Positions 23,939 to 32,368 of a DNA stretch of 64,000 bases are shown in pieces. The notes under the pieces are model-generated. The model was given only the letters and a program-made list of their open reading frames with translations, was not told where the DNA came from and ran no database searches. Origin of the DNA: Saprospiraceae bacterium (lineage in GTDB: Bacteria > Bacteroidota > Bacteroidia > Chitinophagales > Saprospiraceae); contig JAHBTU010000003.1 in the NCBI GenBank assembly GCA_019638455.1, forward strand, positions 868,001-932,000, written 5' to 3'. How positions within the stretch are numbered: the stretch's first letter is position 1; every line of letters starts with the position of its first letter. The translations under genes were made by a program, and so were the position numbers.

Positions 23939-26335
23939 ATGCTGAACGGCAGAGCCACCATTGTTGGCTATTTCCTGCTGCACTTCGCCGGGGCTTTGGG
24001 CGGCCAAGACTGCCACATTGCCCTGCGTGGTCACGTCACTGATGCTGACACGAAAGAGGCGTTGGCGTACGCAAGCGTCTTTGTCAAAGAAATCGGCAAG
24101 GGGGCCATCACCGACGAAAACGGTTGGTTTGCCATCCCAAACCTCTGCGAAAAAACGCCCTATACCGTCGAAATCAGCCACATCGAATGTGCCCATTTCA
24201 CGCAGGTGGTGCGCCTCACGGAGAATACGGTCATGGAATTTCGACTTGTCCACGATGCTATTCTGAACGAAGTCGTCATCCATGAAAAGGCGCTGGCGTT
24301 ACCCAACATCCAAGCGGAGAGCCAAGTGGATAGGCTCGATTTGGAGGCATCGAAAGGGGTCAACTTGGGCGAAGCACTCAAACGACTTCCCGGCGTGACC
24401 ACCCTGAACACTGGGCATACCATCGCCAAACCCGTCATTCAGGGACTGCACTCGAATCGCATCGCCATCGTGAACAACGGCGTGGCGCTCGAAGGCCAGC
24501 AGTGGGGTAGTGAGCACGCCCCAGAAATTGACCCATTCACGGCCGACAAAATCACGGTAGTGAAGGGAGCGTCAGGAGTGCGTTATGGCGTGGGCGCCAT
24601 GGCTGGGGCGGTGGTGTTGGAGCCAGCCCCTTTGCGGGCAGCGGCAGGCGTGGGAGGGTGGTTGTCGCTCGGTGGGTTTTCCAACGGGCTGGGTGGACTG
24701 GCTTCTGGCGCGGTGGACTGGCATTTGCCGAGCCAATCGCTGACGTTCAGGCTGCAAGGCACCGCCAAGCGCAGCGGCAATCTTCGCGCACCTGACTATT
24801 TTTTGGGAAACACCGGAGCGGCGGAATTGAACCTGTCCGCCATGGCGGGCTGGAAAAACACTCGATGGACGCACGATGTCGGCGCCTCGATTTTCACGCA
24901 GCAAATCGGCATCCTGCGCAGCGCGCACATCGGCAACCTGACGGATTTGCAGCTGGCCATCGAAAGCCCCGTCCCACTCAACAACCGCGATGCGTTTGCC
25001 TACGAGGTGGAGCGCCCCTATCAGCAGGTGCGGCACTATTTGGCCAAATACCGCACCACCTACCGCCTTTCCGAAAAATGGAAAATATCGAGTCAGTATG
25101 CTTTTCAGTTCAACAACCGCGAGGAGTACGATGTGGTGCGAAGTACTGGCAGCGCCGCCGACAAACCGCAGCTTTCGTTTAGGCTTTGGACCAACACACT
25201 TGATGTGGCCCTCGAACATTTTCCCATTGGCCACTGGCAAGGCGGCATCGGCGTGCAAGGCATCCAGCAAACCAATCTTGTGGGCAGGGGCGGACTGATA
25301 CCCGACTATCGGGCGCTGGGCGGCTCGGTCTGGCTCGTGGAGCGTTGGCGGCGTTTCCCCGACCCGTGGGAAGTGGAATTTGGCCTGCGGTATGATTACC
25401 GACAGACAAACGCCACCACTTCGGGTTCGCTCACCAACATTGACACCTTGGTTCATTTTGCCAACGTGTCTGGCACAGCGGGGCTTACTTATCACTTGGG
25501 GAAACACCTGTCTGCCACCGTGCACACGGGTTATGCTTGGCGGCCGCCACACGTCAACGAACTCTTTGCGCGGGGCATCCATCACGGAGCAGCTACTTAC
25601 GAGGAAGGGCGCCCCGACCTTCGCACCGAGAAGGCATGGAACTCCAATGTCACGTTCCAATACCGCAACCGACAAACGGAGGCCGCGCTGACGCTCTACC
25701 GCAATCAAATCCGGGATTTCATTTACCTCGACCCTCAAAACACATTTGTGCTCACCGTGAGAGGGGCTTTCCCAGCCTATTTTTATGCGCAGGCCGACGC
25801 GGTGCTGCGCGGGTTGGATGGCAGCCTCACGGTACCAGTGTTGAAAAGTCTGTTCGTGGAATCAAGGGTGTCGCTGCTGCGCGGGGAACGCATCGTGCCG
25901 GATTCGTTTGAGAGCAATGGCGACAAGAAACACGACTGGCTGCCATTGATGCCGACGGACCGTTTCCAATATGGATTGCGTTGGGTTATTCATCGGAAAT
26001 CGTCGGTTGGTGCATCGCGCAGCGATGACGTGTCCACCGCAGGCGCCACCTCTCTTCGGTTGATGGCCACCACCGCTGTTCGGCAGTCGCGCATACCCGC
26101 CGCTGGGCTGTTGAAAGCGCCTCCTCCCACATTCACCGTCCTGAGTTTCGACGCGACACACACTTTTCACCTCAACAATGGCAAAAAAAAGGAGGCAAAA
26201 ATGCCGCTCGAGGTAGGCCTTACCGTGCAAAACCTCACAAATACACGCTATCGAGAATACCTCAACTTTTTCCGCTTCTACGCGGATGAGCCGGGGCTGA
26301 ACATGGGGATTCGAGCAAAACTTTTGTTCGGGTGA
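23939..26335 (+). CDS. TonB-dependent outer-membrane receptor, probably for metal or metal chelate
   Basis: 799 aa from ATG 23939 (MLNGRATIVGYFLLHFAGAL), chosen because it gives a signal peptide ending just before QDCHIALRG. A carboxypeptidase-regulatory-like domain (RGHVTDADTKEALAYASVFVKE) is followed by a plug domain (LGEALKRLPGVTTLNTGHTI, IVNNGVALEGQQWGSEHAPE, VRYGVGAMAGAVVLEP) and a ~22-strand barrel. The terminus is NMGIRAKLLFG. The plug resembles the ZnuD/CirA-like group. With the His-rich gene upstream and a small lipoprotein of a co-occurring family downstream, metal (zinc or heme-like) uptake is the best guess. No Fur/Zur site was recognised. Confidence 0.85.
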   Translation: MLNGRATIVGYFLLHFAGALGGQDCHIALRGHVTDADTKEALAYASVFVKEIGKGAITDENGWFAIPNLCEKTPYTVEISHIECAHFTQVVRLTENTVMEFRLVHDAILNEVVIHEKALALPNIQAESQVDRLDLEASKGVNLGEALKRLPGVTTLNTGHTIAKPVIQGLHSNRIAIVNNGVALEGQQWGSEHAPEIDPFTADKITVVKGASGVRYGVGAMAGAVVLEPAPLRAAAGVGGWLSLGGFSNGLGGLASGAVDWHLPSQSLTFRLQGTAKRSGNLRAPDYFLGNTGAAELNLSAMAGWKNTRWTHDVGASIFTQQIGILRSAHIGNLTDLQLAIESPVPLNNRDAFAYEVERPYQQVRHYLAKYRTTYRLSEKWKISSQYAFQFNNREEYDVVRSTGSAADKPQLSFRLWTNTLDVALEHFPIGHWQGGIGVQGIQQTNLVGRGGLIPDYRALGGSVWLVERWRRFPDPWEVEFGLRYDYRQTNATTSGSLTNIDTLVHFANVSGTAGLTYHLGKHLSATVHTGYAWRPPHVNELFARGIHHGAATYEEGRPDLRTEKAWNSNVTFQYRNRQTEAALTLYRNQIRDFIYLDPQNTFVLTVRGAFPAYFYAQADAVLRGLDGSLTVPVLKSLFVESRVSLLRGERIVPDSFESNGDKKHDWLPLMPTDRFQYGLRWVIHRKSSVGASRSDDVSTAGATSLRLMATTAVRQSRIPAAGLLKAPPPTFTVLSFDATHTFHLNNGKKKEAKMPLEVGLTVQNLTNTRYREYLNFFRFYADEPGLNMGIRAKLLFG

Positions 26336-26393
26336 TATTCCCTTCTCTCAAAAAACCGCCATCATTCATCATTTCAAAATTCAAACATTTATT

Positions 26394-26942
26394 ATGCTGA
26401 ACAAAAAAATCGCACTTCACACTTTTCTTTTGGCCTTGCTGTTCGCAGGCTTGTTCGTAGCTGGTTGCAAAGACAATGACGACGGCACCGAACAGGAGAA
26501 CATCACAACGGTGGTGTTGCACTTTATCGGCCCAGGCTTCGACAGGGAATTCGAGTGGAACGACTTGGATGGCCCCGGCGGAAACGCACCCACCGTGCAG
26601 ACCATAGAACTGCCGCCTTTGACTGGCAACATCACTTGCCGGGTCCATGTGTATGACCGCAGCAAAACGCCCGCAGAAGACATCACGGAGGAAATAGAGG
26701 AAGAGGCCGACGAGCATCTGGTTGTCTATATCCCCGATGCTTCTGTCAGCGCGACTTGGAGCTACGATGACACGGACAGCAAGGGCAAGCCATTGGGCAT
26801 CAAGACCAAGTGGCAAACCAACCAACCCAGTGCCGGCAATCTGCGCGTCATTCTTTACCACGAACCCACCAACAAGGACAACCTGAGCAACCCGGGCGGA
26901 GAGGTTGACTTCGATGTCACTTTCCCGGTGCGGATTCAGTAG
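26394..26942 (+). CDS. Small outer-membrane-type lipoprotein linked to TonB receptor
   Basis: 182 aa. Signal peptide with a clear lipobox LFVAGC (lipidated Cys near residue 24), followed by an acidic DNDDGTEQE linker. The body, with LPPLTGNITCRVHVYDRSKT and the very acidic PAEDITEEIEEEADEHLVVY, resembles a Bacteroidota family often labelled type 1 periplasmic-binding-fold lipoprotein that is encoded next to metal-type TonB receptors. It starts 58 bp after the receptor stop, so the two are probably cotranscribed. Acidic and His residues could bind metal (inference). Confidence 0.7.
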   Translation: MLNKKIALHTFLLALLFAGLFVAGCKDNDDGTEQENITTVVLHFIGPGFDREFEWNDLDGPGGNAPTVQTIELPPLTGNITCRVHVYDRSKTPAEDITEEIEEEADEHLVVYIPDASVSATWSYDDTDSKGKPLGIKTKWQTNQPSAGNLRVILYHEPTNKDNLSNPGGEVDFDVTFPVRIQ

Positions 26943-26962
26943 GGATTGGCGTGCCGTGAATT

Positions 26963-27043
26963 GAATTTTGCCACAAAGTCGCTAAGACACAAAGGCTTGG
27001 CAAACAATTTCTTTGGGGCTTCGCTTCTCTTTGTGGCAAATTC
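26963..27043. repeat. Interspersed CCACAAAG-type inverted repeat, copy 1
   Basis: GAATTTTGCCACAAAG at the left pairs with CTTTGTGGCAAATTC at the right; the arms also contain AAGACACAAAG-like motifs. The same family occurs at 52812-52997. Non-coding. Confidence 0.6.
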
Positions 27044-27149
27044 AGGCAATCTATTTTACGCCGTATTTGGCGAGACAAAAAACAAACATGCACTTCGAGC
27101 CTGATAAACGCTCGAATGTGCTGAAACAGAAAAAGTTTGGTTTGGTATC

Positions 27150-27185
27150 ACCGGGCACTGTTGCAAAACGCTGCCCGGTTTTCGT
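27150..27185. terminator. Hairpin between lipoprotein and DUF2807 genes
   Basis: ACCGGGCA ... TGCCCGGT forms an 8-bp stem with a 14-nt loop and TTTTCGTTT on the plus side. It lies between convergent genes and may terminate either, best on the plus strand. The remaining 27044-27149 shows nothing recognisable. Confidence 0.5.
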
Positions 27186-27219
27186 TTGTAAAGCCGACGT
27201 TGGTACCTTTCCCGCCACC

Positions 27220-27954
27220 TTATTGCTCGGCCATCTTTTTCACCGACCCGGAGCCGCTCACATTGGCATCCACGGTAGGCTGGCCCGAATAGAACACATC
27301 GCCGCTCCCGGCGATGTTGGCCTTGAGCGTTTGCGCCACGTCGCAGGTGACCGAGCCAGAGCCTGCTATATCCACTTTGAGTTCGTTGGCAGTGAGTTGC
27401 TTGGCTTTTATGTCGCCGCTACCCGCAATGGACGCTTTCAGCACGTTCGATTTGCCGCCCAACTGTATGCCGCCGCTCCCGGAAATGGAAGCGATGGTGG
27501 AATCGAACTCAACCTCTTGCAACACAATGTCGCCAGAGCCTGACACTTCCGCTTTCATTTTTTCGGAACGAATGGGTGTCATGGAAGTTATCTTGCCGCT
27601 ACCGCTAATGGAAAAACGGTCGAAAGCAGGCGCACTGATGCGAAATTTCAAACCCCTGTGGTTCGACACGTTTTCGCTAAAATAAATCCTCAGCGCACCA
27701 TCTTCCACTTCGGTTTTCAGCACGGGCAACAAGTTTTCCTGTGCCTGCACCTCCACGAAATAGTTGTCGGCCACGCTTACTTCCACCTCACCACCCACAT
27801 TCAGGCGGATGGCGTGGAAATCACGCATGCTACGGGTTTCGGTTTTGACGGGGCCTTCACCGTGGATGCCAAATCCGAAAGGAGAGTCCTTGAAAATGCG
27901 GGAACCAAACATAAACAGCCCCACCAACAACATGAAAATCAGTAAATAGCGCAT
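27220..27954 (-). CDS. DUF2807 (head-GIN) domain protein
   Basis: 244 aa. A single N-terminal hydrophobic segment (MRYLLIFMLLVGLFMFG) suggests a membrane anchor or signal peptide. The rest is the DUF2807 repeat beta-helix with regular SGSG turns: RFSISGSGKI, AEVSGSGDI, ASISGSGGI, ASIAGSGDI, VDIAGSGSV, ANIAGSGDV, ANVSGSGSV. The family is common in Bacteroidota and is sometimes called a putative auto-transporter adhesin; its function is not settled. It stands alone, divergent from the DUF1573 gene. Confidence 0.88.
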   Translation of the reverse strand: MRYLLIFMLLVGLFMFGSRIFKDSPFGFGIHGEGPVKTETRSMRDFHAIRLNVGGEVEVSVADNYFVEVQAQENLLPVLKTEVEDGALRIYFSENVSNHRGLKFRISAPAFDRFSISGSGKITSMTPIRSEKMKAEVSGSGDIVLQEVEFDSTIASISGSGGIQLGGKSNVLKASIAGSGDIKAKQLTANELKVDIAGSGSVTCDVAQTLKANIAGSGDVFYSGQPTVDANVSGSGSVKKMAEQ

Positions 27955-28085
27955 TGGTAAATGATTTTGCTTTGAAATGAATCGCCAAAATTTGAGATTT
28001 TGCGCCCCAATCTGGACCGAGCGCGACGGTTCGACACCTATTTAAACGACAAGGTTACATTTTTTGACTACCAACTTTCCCACTC

Positions 28086-28436
28086 ATGTTTTGGATGCTG
28101 CTGTGCCTGCAAATGTTGTCGGCTCCCACGCCGGTCGTCGCTTGGATAACCGAACAAGACCACGACTTTGGCGAACTTCGGCGAGATAGACCCGCGACTT
28201 TTGTTTTCAAATTCAAAAACACCGCCACCGACACGATCGTGTTGCAAACCGTGCGCACCACCTGCGGATGCACCGCCGCACGCTACACAGAGGCCCCCAT
28301 CGCGCCCGGCGCTGTCGGTGAAATAGCGGTGGAATACGATGCCTACCAAAGCGGCGCGTTCAGCAAAAAAATAAAGGTGTTTTTTGACAAGCAAAAAAAA
28401 GCGGAAGTGCTGTGGATACGGGGAAGGGTGAATTGA
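28086..28436 (+). CDS. DUF1573 domain protein
   Basis: 116 aa with a signal peptide ending near TPVVA. The core is a typical DUF1573 Ig-like fold: HDFGELRRDRPATFVFKFKN, VRTTCGCTAARYTEAPIAPG, and a terminal KAEVLWIRGRVN strand. Such proteins are abundant exported proteins of unknown function in Bacteroidota. It converges on the T9SS gene at 28495. Confidence 0.85.
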   Translation: MFWMLLCLQMLSAPTPVVAWITEQDHDFGELRRDRPATFVFKFKNTATDTIVLQTVRTTCGCTAARYTEAPIAPGAVGEIAVEYDAYQSGAFSKKIKVFFDKQKKAEVLWIRGRVN

Positions 28437-28494
28437 GAGGGGGCGTCCCAACAGCTTGGCTTGTCTGGCTACTGGCCATAAATCATACTCTTTT

Positions 28495-30024
28495 TCACTG
28501 TTTCACGACCTTCCCCGTACCTACTTGTCGGCCATCAGCGGTGAGCAATACCCAAAAATACACCCCCGCCGCCCAGCCATCCGTCCGCACCGCCACGCGC
28601 CCGGAAGCGCCCTGCAGGCGCATCTCGTGGACGACGCGCCCGTACAGGTCGGTAAAGAAGAGCCGGCTCTCGCCCCTTGCCTGCGGCAGGCTGTACGAGA
28701 GGGTGAACTCATCAGTGGCGGGGTTGGGCCACACCTGCACCGTGTTTTTTTCGGTTGCGGGCAGCGGGTTGTTCACGCTCACCGTGGCCGTGCAAGGCAC
28801 GCCGGGATTGTCGAGCGGGCCGAGGCGGTAGTTGGGGAAAGAGGGCATGGATGAACCACTACGGGTAGGTAAGGGAAGGCCACGCTGCTGCACGTTGCAG
28901 GCCAAGCCCGGCTCGTCAGGGTTGTGGATGACGTGGTAGAAGCGGGTGTCGCCACCAGCCCTGACGTATATTTTGCAGTCTGGCCCCAGCTGGCACTGCC
29001 AAAACATGGTGGGGAAAGGGTCGGTAAATCCATCCCACTGAGCCACCGTGACCTGCGAGGCACTGATGTCGGGCGCCCATAAGTCTAACTGGTACAAAAA
29101 CTGGCGACAGGACAAATAGAGGTATTGGTTGTTGGGGGAGATAGCACAACCAATTTCCCCAACCAATTGATTGCCATAATCAAAGGATATGGTGTCGAAC
29201 TGGGTGAACACGCCTGCCTCGCGGTCGAAGGAATAGACCATGACAGGATTGTAGCGATAGGTACGATACAGTTTGCTGCCATCCGGAGAGAAAACCATCT
29301 GACCAAACCCTTCTCCGTCTGGGTCTGGGAGTATGCCGATGGTCTGTTGGAAGGTGTCCACAATTCCCTGACTCGTGAACCTAAAGATGTAAAACTGGTT
29401 GCTGTTGCGCCGGGGCGTGACGAGCCACCAATCCTTGCCGTTGGCGTGTTTCACGGCGGCTATTTCGCCTCGTGCCAAGGTATCAGACATCAGCTCGACA
29501 TTCTTTTCAAGCACTTTCCCTTTGCCGCCGTTCTGGTTCATGTCAACGACCGTGTAGTAAAATTTATCACGAATAGCATTTGTTGGGTTGTAGTAAAGCG
29601 TAAACCGCTTGTGGAAAAGATAGAATACGCCACTAGAATCCGGCATTGGGAGTATCACAGAAGCTCCAGGGCCACCAGCATATCCGTCGTTGTATTGGAC
29701 GCACCACAAATTGTGGGCGTTTCCGGGGTTGATGCCGTCGCCGTTTTCCAGTATTTCATCGTCGGCCCCGGCGACGGCACAACCGTTGGTGTAAAAGAGC
29801 AGGTTGCCCGCGCTGTCGCAGATGCTTGAGTTGGTGGTGTACATGTCCAGCTTGCGGTAATTGTACTTTGCCTTGGGCGGCGCAAACTTGAAATCAACCA
29901 GGGACCCGCCCAAAGTGGTGTCGAAAAGTTGGTTCTGCCTCCCCATTAACCAAACATAGTCGTGCTTCTGTGCGGCGGCCACGCAAGCGTATGCCAGCAA
30001 AACAATCACAATAAAATTTCTCAT
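28495..30024 (-). CDS. T9SS type A sorting-domain protein with propeller-like repeats, copy A
   Basis: 509 aa from ATG 30024 (MRNFIVIVLLAYACVAAAQ), with the signal peptide ending AAAQ. The body has WD/propeller-like features (ITWWLV-type strands, FGQMVFSPDGSKLYRTYRYN, ISPNNQYLYLSCRQFLYQL). The C-terminal ~80 residues are a T9SS sorting domain: VQVWPNPATDEFTLSYSLPQ, then LFFTDLYGRVVHEMRLQG and a GVYF motif. It should therefore be exported by the GldN-containing type IX system and be surface-bound or released. It is near-identical over the central and 3' parts to the gene at 30780-32306, while the first ~190 codons differ moderately: a recent tandem duplicate with partial gene conversion. Confidence 0.85.
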   Translation of the reverse strand: MRNFIVIVLLAYACVAAAQKHDYVWLMGRQNQLFDTTLGGSLVDFKFAPPKAKYNYRKLDMYTTNSSICDSAGNLLFYTNGCAVAGADDEILENGDGINPGNAHNLWCVQYNDGYAGGPGASVILPMPDSSGVFYLFHKRFTLYYNPTNAIRDKFYYTVVDMNQNGGKGKVLEKNVELMSDTLARGEIAAVKHANGKDWWLVTPRRNSNQFYIFRFTSQGIVDTFQQTIGILPDPDGEGFGQMVFSPDGSKLYRTYRYNPVMVYSFDREAGVFTQFDTISFDYGNQLVGEIGCAISPNNQYLYLSCRQFLYQLDLWAPDISASQVTVAQWDGFTDPFPTMFWQCQLGPDCKIYVRAGGDTRFYHVIHNPDEPGLACNVQQRGLPLPTRSGSSMPSFPNYRLGPLDNPGVPCTATVSVNNPLPATEKNTVQVWPNPATDEFTLSYSLPQARGESRLFFTDLYGRVVHEMRLQGASGRVAVRTDGWAAGVYFWVLLTADGRQVGTGKVVKQ

Positions 30025-30081
30025 GGCAACAAGATGCAAAAGGGATGCCCCCTGCGAGGCATCCCAAGTGAAAGTTAAATC

Positions 30082-30765
30082 TTAGCGGCTGATTAATAAT
30101 TTGCCCGATAGGTTTTGGCTTTCTCTCAAAGAGTACCAATACACGCCTCCGGGAAGTGAGCCGACCGATATGCGTATGCGGCCTTGCTCCTCCGGCAACC
30201 TGATTTCCATGACGACCTGCCCAAGAATGTTGTAGAGAACAATACGTTGGTCAGGATTGTCAATGCCCCCATACTCTATCAGGACGGCATCGTTGGCTGG
30301 GTTGGGAAACAATTTTACGAATTGCCCTTCCTTGTCCGCTTGTTTCTTCTTCCCATCGGACCGTTCACCAATGTAACACAGCGCCATGTCATCATAGGGT
30401 GCTGGCGTTTCGTGAACAAGATTCAGCATCGCCCGCGCCCGCAGCACCGCCTCGCCGTCGGAGAGGGGGCAAAGTTCGGCGATTGCCTCCAGCGACGCGA
30501 TTTGGGCTGCGGTGAAGTCATAGTTGCCAATGGCAAGGGTTTGCAAAAATATCTCGTTGACGGTTTTTTCGTTGGCTTGATAGGCGGCGCTCCCCGTCAG
30601 GCCGTTGTTTTGCGACAAAAGACTCGCTGCGGCTGAAGGGCGGGCTTCCTCGCTCATATCCCCCAATTGTCGAATGCCCACTTGGACATTGGCGTAGCCC
30701 GCAAGGCCATTGGATTGCGCCTGTGATAGGCAGACGGATGCGCGGGGCGAAAAAAATGTGTTCAC
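30082..30765 (-). pseudogene. 5'-truncated remnant of the metalloprotease/beta-helix T9SS gene
   Basis: 227 aa starting at a GTG without a signal peptide. From LSQAQSNGLAGYANVQVGI onward it aligns with the C-terminal ~220 residues of the large gene at 32369-35177, including CPLSDGEAVLRARAML and a sorting domain (KLFPNPANDAVLIEYGG, RISVGSLPGGVYWY). The missing ~1000 N-terminal residues show that the duplicated large gene was lost by deletion. Its position just upstream of propeller copy A mirrors the intact pair (large gene, then propeller copy B). Confidence 0.75.
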
Positions 30766-30779
30766 GGTGCTGTCATGTT

Positions 30780-32306
30780 TTAGCGTTGCACGATTATTTT
30801 TCCCGAAGATAGGCCCACTTCATTGCTTGCGATGCTGAAAAAATACACCCCCGCCGCCCAGCCATCCGTCCGCACCGCCACGCGCCCGGAAGCGCCCTGC
30901 AGGCGCGTCTCGTGGACGACTCGCCCGTACAGGTCGGTGAGGATGAGCCGGCTCTCGCCCCTTGCCTGCGGCAGGCTGTACGAGAGGGTGAACTCATCGG
31001 TGGCGGGGTTGGGCCACACCTGCACCGTGTTTTTTTCGGTTGCGGGCGGCGGCGGTGCGCTCACCGTGGCCGTGCAAGGCACGCCGGGATTGTCGAGCGG
31101 GCCGAGGCGGTAGTTAGGGAAAGAGGGCATGGATGAACCACTACGGGTAGGTAAGGGAAGGCCACGCTGCTGCACGTTGCAGGCCAAGCCCGGCTCGTCA
31201 GGGTTGTGGATGACGTGGTAGAAGCGGGTGTCGCCACCAGCCCTGACGTATATTTTGCAGTCTGGCCCCAGCTGGCACTGCCAAAACATGGTGGGGAAAG
31301 GGTCGGTAAATCCATCCCACTGAGCCACCGTGACCTGCGAGGCACTGATGTCGGGCGCCCATAAGTCTAACTGGTACAAAAACTGGCGACAGGACAAATA
31401 GAGGTATTGGTTGTTGGGGGAGATAGCACAACCAATTTCCCCAACCAATTGATTGCCATAATCAAAGGATATGGTGTCGAACTGGGTGAACACGCCTGCC
31501 TCGCGGTCGAAGGAATAGACCATGACAGGATTGTAGCGATAGGTACGATACAGTTTGCTGCCATCCGGAGAGAAAACCATCTGACCAAACCCTTCTCCGT
31601 CTGGGTCTGGGAGTATGCCGATGGTCTGTTGGAAGGTGTCCACAATTCCCTGGCTCGTGAACCTAAAGATGTAAAACTGGTTGCTGTTGCGCCGGGGCGT
31701 GACGAGCCACCAATCCTTGCCGTTGGCGTGTTTCACGGCGGCTATTTCGCCTCGTGCCAAGGTATCGGACATCAGCTCGACATTCTTTTCAAGCACTTTC
31801 CCTTTGCCGCCGTTCTGGTTCATATCAACGACCGTGTAGAATAGTTTATCTATATTGACACTTATCGGATTGTAAAATAACGTAAACCGCTTGTGGAAAA
31901 GATAGAATACGCCACTAGAATCCGGCATTGGGAGTATCACAGAAGCCGCTGGCCCACCGGAATAACCTTCATTGTATTGCTCGCACCACAAGTTATGTGC
32001 ATTGCCTGGGTTAATGCCCTCACCATTTTCCAAAATTTCATCATCCGCGCCCGCGATTACACAACCATTGGTGTAAAAAAGCAGGTTCCCGGCAGAATCG
32101 CAAATGCTGGAATTGGTGGTATACATATTTTGCTCACGGTATCGGTAACTTGGCCTTGGAGGGCTAAAGTTGAAATCAAGAAGACCTCCACCGTAGGTAG
32201 TATCAAAAGTCTGATTTTCGCGCCCAACCACCCAAATATAATCTTCTTTTTGGGCTGCTGTTAAAATGGGTACGAGATAAAACCAAATAAAAAAAATTCT
32301 TTTCAT
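30780..32306 (-). CDS. T9SS type A sorting-domain protein with propeller-like repeats, copy B
   Basis: 508 aa from ATG 32306 (MKRIFFIWFYLVPILTAAQ). The domain plan is the same as copy A: signal peptide, propeller-like body beginning EDYIWVVGRENQTFDTTYGG, and sorting domain (VQVWPNPATDEFTLSYSLPQ ... GVYFFSIASNEVGLSSGKII). The central 750-bp block matches copy A almost perfectly, but the sorting-domain tail and the 5' third diverge, a pattern of gene conversion. It begins about 60 bp after the stop of the beta-helix gene and was probably cotranscribed with it. A T9SS-exported surface protein of unknown ligand. Confidence 0.85.
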   Translation of the reverse strand: MKRIFFIWFYLVPILTAAQKEDYIWVVGRENQTFDTTYGGGLLDFNFSPPRPSYRYREQNMYTTNSSICDSAGNLLFYTNGCVIAGADDEILENGEGINPGNAHNLWCEQYNEGYSGGPAASVILPMPDSSGVFYLFHKRFTLFYNPISVNIDKLFYTVVDMNQNGGKGKVLEKNVELMSDTLARGEIAAVKHANGKDWWLVTPRRNSNQFYIFRFTSQGIVDTFQQTIGILPDPDGEGFGQMVFSPDGSKLYRTYRYNPVMVYSFDREAGVFTQFDTISFDYGNQLVGEIGCAISPNNQYLYLSCRQFLYQLDLWAPDISASQVTVAQWDGFTDPFPTMFWQCQLGPDCKIYVRAGGDTRFYHVIHNPDEPGLACNVQQRGLPLPTRSGSSMPSFPNYRLGPLDNPGVPCTATVSAPPPPATEKNTVQVWPNPATDEFTLSYSLPQARGESRLILTDLYGRVVHETRLQGASGRVAVRTDGWAAGVYFFSIASNEVGLSSGKIIVQR

Positions 32307-32368
32307 GCCCGACATTAATACACACTCCAGCCCCATGAGATACATAGAGCTGGAATGCAAAGTGAAAA

